Part shown: positions 60,277 through 64,000 of the stretch, in pieces | Position numbering within the stretch: position 1 is the stretch's first letter | Layout: each line of letters starts with the position of its first letter | Source: Acanthosoma haemorrhoidale | Lineage: Eukaryota; Arthropoda; Insecta; Hemiptera; Acanthosomatidae | DNA length: 64,000 nt | Direction of reading: 5' to 3' | NCBI GenBank assembly: GCA_930367205.1 | Contig: OV884012.1 | Location: forward strand, 37,277,520 to 37,341,519 | Notes under the pieces: model-generated | What the model saw: only the letters and a program-made list of their open reading frames with translations | The model's database searches: none | What the model was told of the DNA's origin: nothing | Program-made: the position numbers and the translations under genes

Positions 60277-62505
60277 AGTAAAAGGCGAAAGATTTATTCG
60301 CTTTGAAAGGAGACCAGAGTTCCTTCTCTGAGAAAACCTCCGGATCACATCCTACAACTGATTAGACAGCGTAATAACATCAAGAACAGGTGGTTTAGGA
60401 CCAAAAACAGGGACTTAAAACCGGTTTTAAATGCTCTCACAAACCAAGTTAAGTCCCTGATGGCCCAGTGGAAAAATTTGATTTGGGAAGATCGCCTCAC
60501 CAGTCTCCACGGTGACCACAAGCAATTGTGGAAGCTTGTGAAGACCTGCAGGTCCAAAAAGAACGGTGTAAGGCTGGCCGTGAACGGGCAGTTCATTCCC
60601 ACCACCGAACAAGCGGACATCTTGGCGGCCTATTATGAGGAAGTCAGTCGTGGCCAGGGACAGCCAATAGGAGCCCTCGACCACCCCTCCCCCACCCTCC
60701 CTACCACTACCGAAATCTACACCTCACACCGGCAATGCGCTGCATTCATTCGAAGAACGACCGGCAAGAAGGCCCCAGGTCAGGATTCCATCCAGAACAT
60801 CCTACTCAAGCAGCTGCCGAGGAAAGGAATCTCATTCATAACGAACGTGTTGAACTCCTGCTTCAGGCTGCACTATTTCCCCCAGAACTGGAAGCACGCT
60901 GTAGTGGTCCCCCTTCTGAAACCAGCAAAAAGCGGTTATGAGCCATCTCATTACCGCCCCATCAGTCTGCTGACTCAACTCTCGAAGCTGTTCGAGAGAA
61001 TCATCCACGTACATCTCTCCGGGCACTGCGAGTCACAAGAAGTCATCCCACCAGAGCAGACTGGTTTCAGCACAGGCTTAAGCGCGAACAACAACCTGGT
61101 GAGATTGCAACACCACGTCGCATCGAACGTCCGGAGCAACAGAGCTACCGCTATGATTTCTCTGGACTGTTCGAAAGCTTTCGACTCTGTGGACCACTAC
61201 ATCCTACTTCAACGTCTGAGGGAATACGAATTCTCGGATCAGCTGCAGAACCTGATAAGATCCTACCTTACAGGCAGAACTTTTTCGGTTCGTATAGGCA
61301 CTACGTTTACGACCCGAAGAAACTACACTGCCGGTGTCCCCCAAGGATCGGTGCTAGGCCCTCTGCTGTTCAACATTTACACCGCCCACATCGTAGGAGC
61401 CTCGTACCCCAACTGCGAGGTATCCGCGTATGCAGACGATATAGGTGTTTACAGCACTAGCATCAATCCCTCCAGAGCCCTGAAATTCGCTGAGAGCGCT
61501 AGTCAACGGATCTCCGAGAAACTCGATGCCGTCCACATTCAAGTCAACCCGGCCAAGACGCAAGGAATTATATTCAGTTACAAATCCGGAAAAAAGAAGC
61601 TCCCGAAATCCTTCGTCTTAGGCGGCAAAGAGTGCCCTGTAAGCAACAAGCTGTGCTACCTCGGGATTACCCTCGGTAGGCACTTGTCGTTCACAACTCA
61701 TCTCGGCAAGAAATTAAAGAGTGTTAGGAAGAAATTCTTCAGCCTCGGACACCTACTTCACAGCCCGGCTTTATCGGTACGCCTCAAGCTGCTGATATAC
61801 CAGAGCGTCCTAAGACCTGCTTTGATGTATGGGACCCCTCTCTTCAAGTATCTGACTCCTAACACTCTCCAAACGCTCCAGCAATTTCAGAACAGAGTTC
61901 TCCGCACCTCCCTCAAACATACCCCGTTCGACCGAATGAAGGCAGACGAGATGCATAAAAAATTTGAAGTGCTCACCATTCAAGATTTTATCAAGAGAAG
62001 GCACATCAAATTTTTTGACTCACTCAGACATAGCCACAACCCACTATTCTCCGACCTTCAACCACCACCAATGCCCGTCAGATGGAAGCACTGCTGGACC
62101 GCCGAAGCCTGGAGGATGATCGACGTCATTGAACCCGATGACTGAACGAACTACACCCAGCCGAGATATCGAGGCCGATCTCCCGGCCGACTCAACCGAA
62201 GCTACAAGACCCCATCTACCTGTTTAAGCAGGGTAGACCTTCCGGCCGAGTGGCCGACTTATTTCAGCCCCCTGCCGGGGCGGGCCAGGCTTGACCTGGC
62301 CGACAACAAACCATTGCCTAGGTACCCCTAGGCTCCACCCTCGGTAGACTCTCACTACCTTCCCGAATCCACCCGCCTCCTTCAGGCATTCCACACCCTA
62401 TATCCTTCTCATACACCCTTCAAATGGGGGACTCCCCTTAGTGAAAGGCACTCATTAGCCCAAAATAATTTTCCCACATCCTAATTTATAAGTTTGAGAG
62501 CTAAG

Positions 62506-62535
<30 letters not shown>
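60277..62535 (+). mobile_element. LINE-A: 5'-truncated Jockey-like LINE, best preserved in window
   Basis: The 2.26 kb insertion is bounded by an exact 11 bp duplication. It contains an intact reverse-transcriptase frame, a ~390 bp 3' UTR, the terminus ATAAGTTTGAGAGCTAAG and a ~30 A tail. The UTR includes a hairpin (GGCCAGG CTTGA CCTGGCC, 62283-62301). The first ~30 bases (60277-60306) hold a stop in the ORF frame and may be filler or junction sequence. The endonuclease domain and any ORF1 are missing through 5' truncation. Fragments of the same family occur at 1369, 16440 and 24333. Confidence 0.9.
60307..62145 (+). CDS. Reverse transcriptase of LINE-A (partial ORF2)
   Basis: The frame is open from 60307 to the stop at 62143-62145. 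An ATG at 60460 gives 561 residues, but residues encoded upstream (PDHILQLIRQRNNIKNRWFR) fit the normal linker before the RT, so the ATG is internal and not a real start. Counting from it: KPAKSG, SHYRPISLL (about 152-170), SLDCSKAFDSVDH with the motif A Asp at 236, AGVPQGSVLGPLLF (291-304), AYADD with the catalytic pair at 326-327, then YLGITLG and a C-terminal RLKLLIYQSVLRPALMYGTP segment. These are Jockey-clade features. The enzyme would copy LINE RNA at a nicked target. The N-terminal endonuclease is absent and no promoter is visible, so the copy is probably not autonomous despite the clean frame. Confidence 0.9.
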   Translation, partial: KETRVPSLRKPPDHILQLIRQRNNIKNRWFRTKNRDLKPVLNALTNQVKSLMAQWKNLIWEDRLTSLHGDHKQLWKLVKTCRSKKNGVRLAVNGQFIPTTEQADILAAYYEEVSRGQGQPIGALDHPSPTLPTTTEIYTSHRQCAAFIRRTTGKKAPGQDSIQNILLKQLPRKGISFITNVLNSCFRLHYFPQNWKHAVVVPLLKPAKSGYEPSHYRPISLLTQLSKLFERIIHVHLSGHCESQEVIPPEQTGFSTGLSANNNLVRLQHHVASNVRSNRATAMISLDCSKAFDSVDHYILLQRLREYEFSDQLQNLIRSYLTGRTFSVRIGTTFTTRRNYTAGVPQGSVLGPLLFNIYTAHIVGASYPNCEVSAYADDIGVYSTSINPSRALKFAESASQRISEKLDAVHIQVNPAKTQGIIFSYKSGKKKLPKSFVLGGKECPVSNKLCYLGITLGRHLSFTTHLGKKLKSVRKKFFSLGHLLHSPALSVRLKLLIYQSVLRPALMYGTPLFKYLTPNTLQTLQQFQNRVLRTSLKHTPFDRMKADEMHKKFEVLTIQDFIKRRHIKFFDSLRHSHNPLFSDLQPPPMPVRWKHCWTAEAWRMIDVIEPDD

Positions 62536-62539
<4 letters not shown>

Positions 62540-62546
62540 TCCCTTT
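62536..62546 (+). repeat. LINE-A target-site duplication, right
   Basis: AGTATCCCTTT directly follows the A-tail and is identical to 60266-60276. Confidence 0.85.
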
Positions 62547-62658
62547 TTGTTCTAATAAGTCACTATTCAATGCTTTCGCCGCGAATATCCGTTAGAATTA
62601 GCTCGATCGGTATACATCATGATATTTTGTTAAGAATGAAAAACATTCTTACAGTCTA

Positions 62659-62834
62659 TTAGAATACTTGTAGGTACTTTTGTAGCTTTTTTTGTTTCCC
62701 TTAATCTTTTTTTTTTTTTTTTTTTTTAAGAGAGAGAACAACAATTTATTAAGATAAAATTACAATCTGCCTTAACTCCCTTAATCTAAAAAAAAAAATC
62801 TAAAAACCTACCTTCGGGCCATAAGAGTGTCATA
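62659..62834 (+). repeat. Short direct repeat, right copy, split by a retroposon
   Basis: It carries the same ordered segments as 59995-60063 (TTAGAATACTTGTA, CTTTTGTAGCTT, CCTTCGGGCCATAA). The insertion at 62708-62777 separates the first two from the last. Confidence 0.6.
62697..62788 (-). mobile_element. 70 bp family S retroposon with target duplication
   Basis: TCCCTTAATCT at 62697-62707 is repeated at 62778-62788. Between them, on the minus strand, is GGCAGATTGTAATTTTATCT, the end of family S with AATAAATTGTTGTT, followed by TCTCTCTCTT and a ~21 A tail. It is a heavily 5'-truncated copy. It shows that family S has a poly-A tail and inserts by a LINE-type mechanism. Confidence 0.8.
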
Positions 62835-64000
62835 ACATTATTGTCAAAAGTAGCGACAATTTTCTCAGCAAGTGATTCTTGCAATACTATGTGCAAATTA
62901 ATTCAGGGAGGAGCTAATACAAATTTTGAATGCTTTGGTGGTTTCCTGAAAAATAATACAATGCGACAAGTTTACAGTTTAGGTAATCGTGGTTTAGCAT
63001 TGGATCTGTAGCAATAAGGGTTTTAGTCAACATTACTCACTGGAACAGGTTTAAAGAAATATTCAAAAAACATTCTCACATTAGGGCAAACTTGCTACTT
63101 ATAAATTTTTACAGGGACTTTTTCCAAAAGCTCCATCTACACGACAAGCCGACGAACCTTGGGTCTACCTGCTAAGTAAATCTATATAATATCATTCTCC
63201 TAACTTTACCGTGCCCTGGTTAGCCGCCAAGGCTGAACCCGAGCCCTCTCTTAACGAGGCAGGCTATTGTGCGTCGAGTGTCACGTTAATAGTACCCGTC
63301 TATCTCAAAGGCCACTTTCCAGCCACCGGCCACTTTAATCATAATGGCGGTATTATTCTCACCGAAAATGTAAATAACGATATTACCTTAAAGTGTCAAG
63401 GTCGTGATTTAAAGTAAGTAATACAGAGGATGCTGTCTGTTAAATAGGTACATTCATATATTTCTCTACGCAGTAATAACAGAAATTCCTTAGCATAAAA
63501 CAACGCTGTTAGTAATACGATACTGAATCTTTATAGGGTACGCAAAGGACAAAATGATAGTAGTTTCATAATTAAATGAAATTTAACAAAAGACTGGATT
63601 TTCTTAATGGAGGAGGCGGTACTATTAATGTCACTATAAAAAAGAAAGCTTCGATTTTTAAGGCAAGTAGAGTGACTACTGAAAATTTCAATCATATAAA
63701 TAATTTCAATCAAGCCACTCCACAGCTAACTCCCTAAATTCACAAGTGAAAGAATTATACCTTAATAAGTATTGTATAAATACTCATAAATAATATAAAA
63801 TTTAATGAGTATATGGAAATTCGCATATTTATAAATTTTAAAATCAATAATCCCTTACTTATATAGGAAAAAATATCCATCCCAAAACAAAACAGCGCAT
63901 TCTTATCAAACATGGTGCTAGAAGGTGCCGACTCAAATTCAGAAAAAACCACCTCACAGGGAACTCAGATGCATGGTACATTTGGTCAGAAAAGACATCG
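62835..64000. other. Unique sequence; possible exon-like patch at 63211-63417
   Basis: The patch at 63205-63415 is GC-balanced and open on the plus strand (68 codons, no motif known), and ends close to GTAAGTA, a good splice-donor match at 63414. Without a partner exon this is only a hint; the patch may equally be conserved non-coding DNA. The rest is AT-rich. Confidence 0.25.

Noticed and set aside
60427..62004. Minus-strand frames of 60-90 codons inside LINE-A
   Set aside because: They are shadows of the reverse-transcriptase frame on the plus strand, with no motif of their own.

Overview
The window looks like AT-rich nuclear DNA of an animal, most likely an arthropod and probably an insect. 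The evidence is the repeat content: Jockey-type LINEs, mariner-type elements with D,D34D transposases, Penelope-like retroelement pieces, and many homopolymer and A-tail tracts. I could not identify one convincing host exon, tRNA or rRNA gene. Most of the 64 kb reads as intergenic or intronic DNA carrying transposable elements of different ages. No operons, CRISPR arrays or bacterial features are present.

Layout. 1-12 kb: a decayed LINE (called LINE-B here) 3' end at 830-1530, a 1.3 kb element with ~200 bp inverted ends at 3482-4815, and a minus-strand LINE-C remnant at 10945-11605. 12-25 kb: a poly-T-flanked retroposon end (12429), the first copy of a ~310 bp unclassified interspersed repeat (called family S), a complete 110 bp mariner-type MITE (14861-14970), a 47 bp inverted repeat enclosing a LINE-A 3' end (16376-16622), LINE-C (16632), a LINE-B 3' UTR (21510), a Penelope-like end (22800), a 58 bp GA microsatellite, and back-to-back LINE tails (24333-24715). 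25-36 kb: family S (28403), two nearly identical Penelope-like 3' regions about 2.8 kb apart (29113 and 31895; the second still codes a GIY-YIG endonuclease end), a LINE-B copy lacking its YADD box (32890-33949), a third Penelope terminal piece in the opposite orientation, and family S (35138). 36-50 kb: a 4 x 73 bp tandem array (37238), a mariner pseudogene (40791-42020), family S (43369), and two old LINE scraps. 50-64 kb: a 30 bp tandem array that stays open in frame (53161), a ~100 bp inverted repeat pair (53510/53994), an internally deleted mariner (54510-55386), and the best preserved element: a 5'-truncated Jockey-like LINE (LINE-A, 60277-62535) with an intact reverse-transcriptase frame, A-tail and an 11 bp target-site duplication.

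Relationships. LINE-A, -B and -C are related Jockey-like families that share C-terminal protein motifs; LINE-A and -C also share 3'-end sequence. The Penelope-like ends carry a hammerhead-ribozyme-like CUGANGA / hairpin / GAAA arrangement, which fits what is known for this retroelement class. Family S has five copies here with a shared AATAAAGTTGTT-type end; one 70 bp copy sits between 11 bp duplications and has a poly-A tail, so it moved by retroposition. Several unique stretches of more balanced composition with clustered homeodomain-like motifs may be regulatory, but that is inference from composition only.
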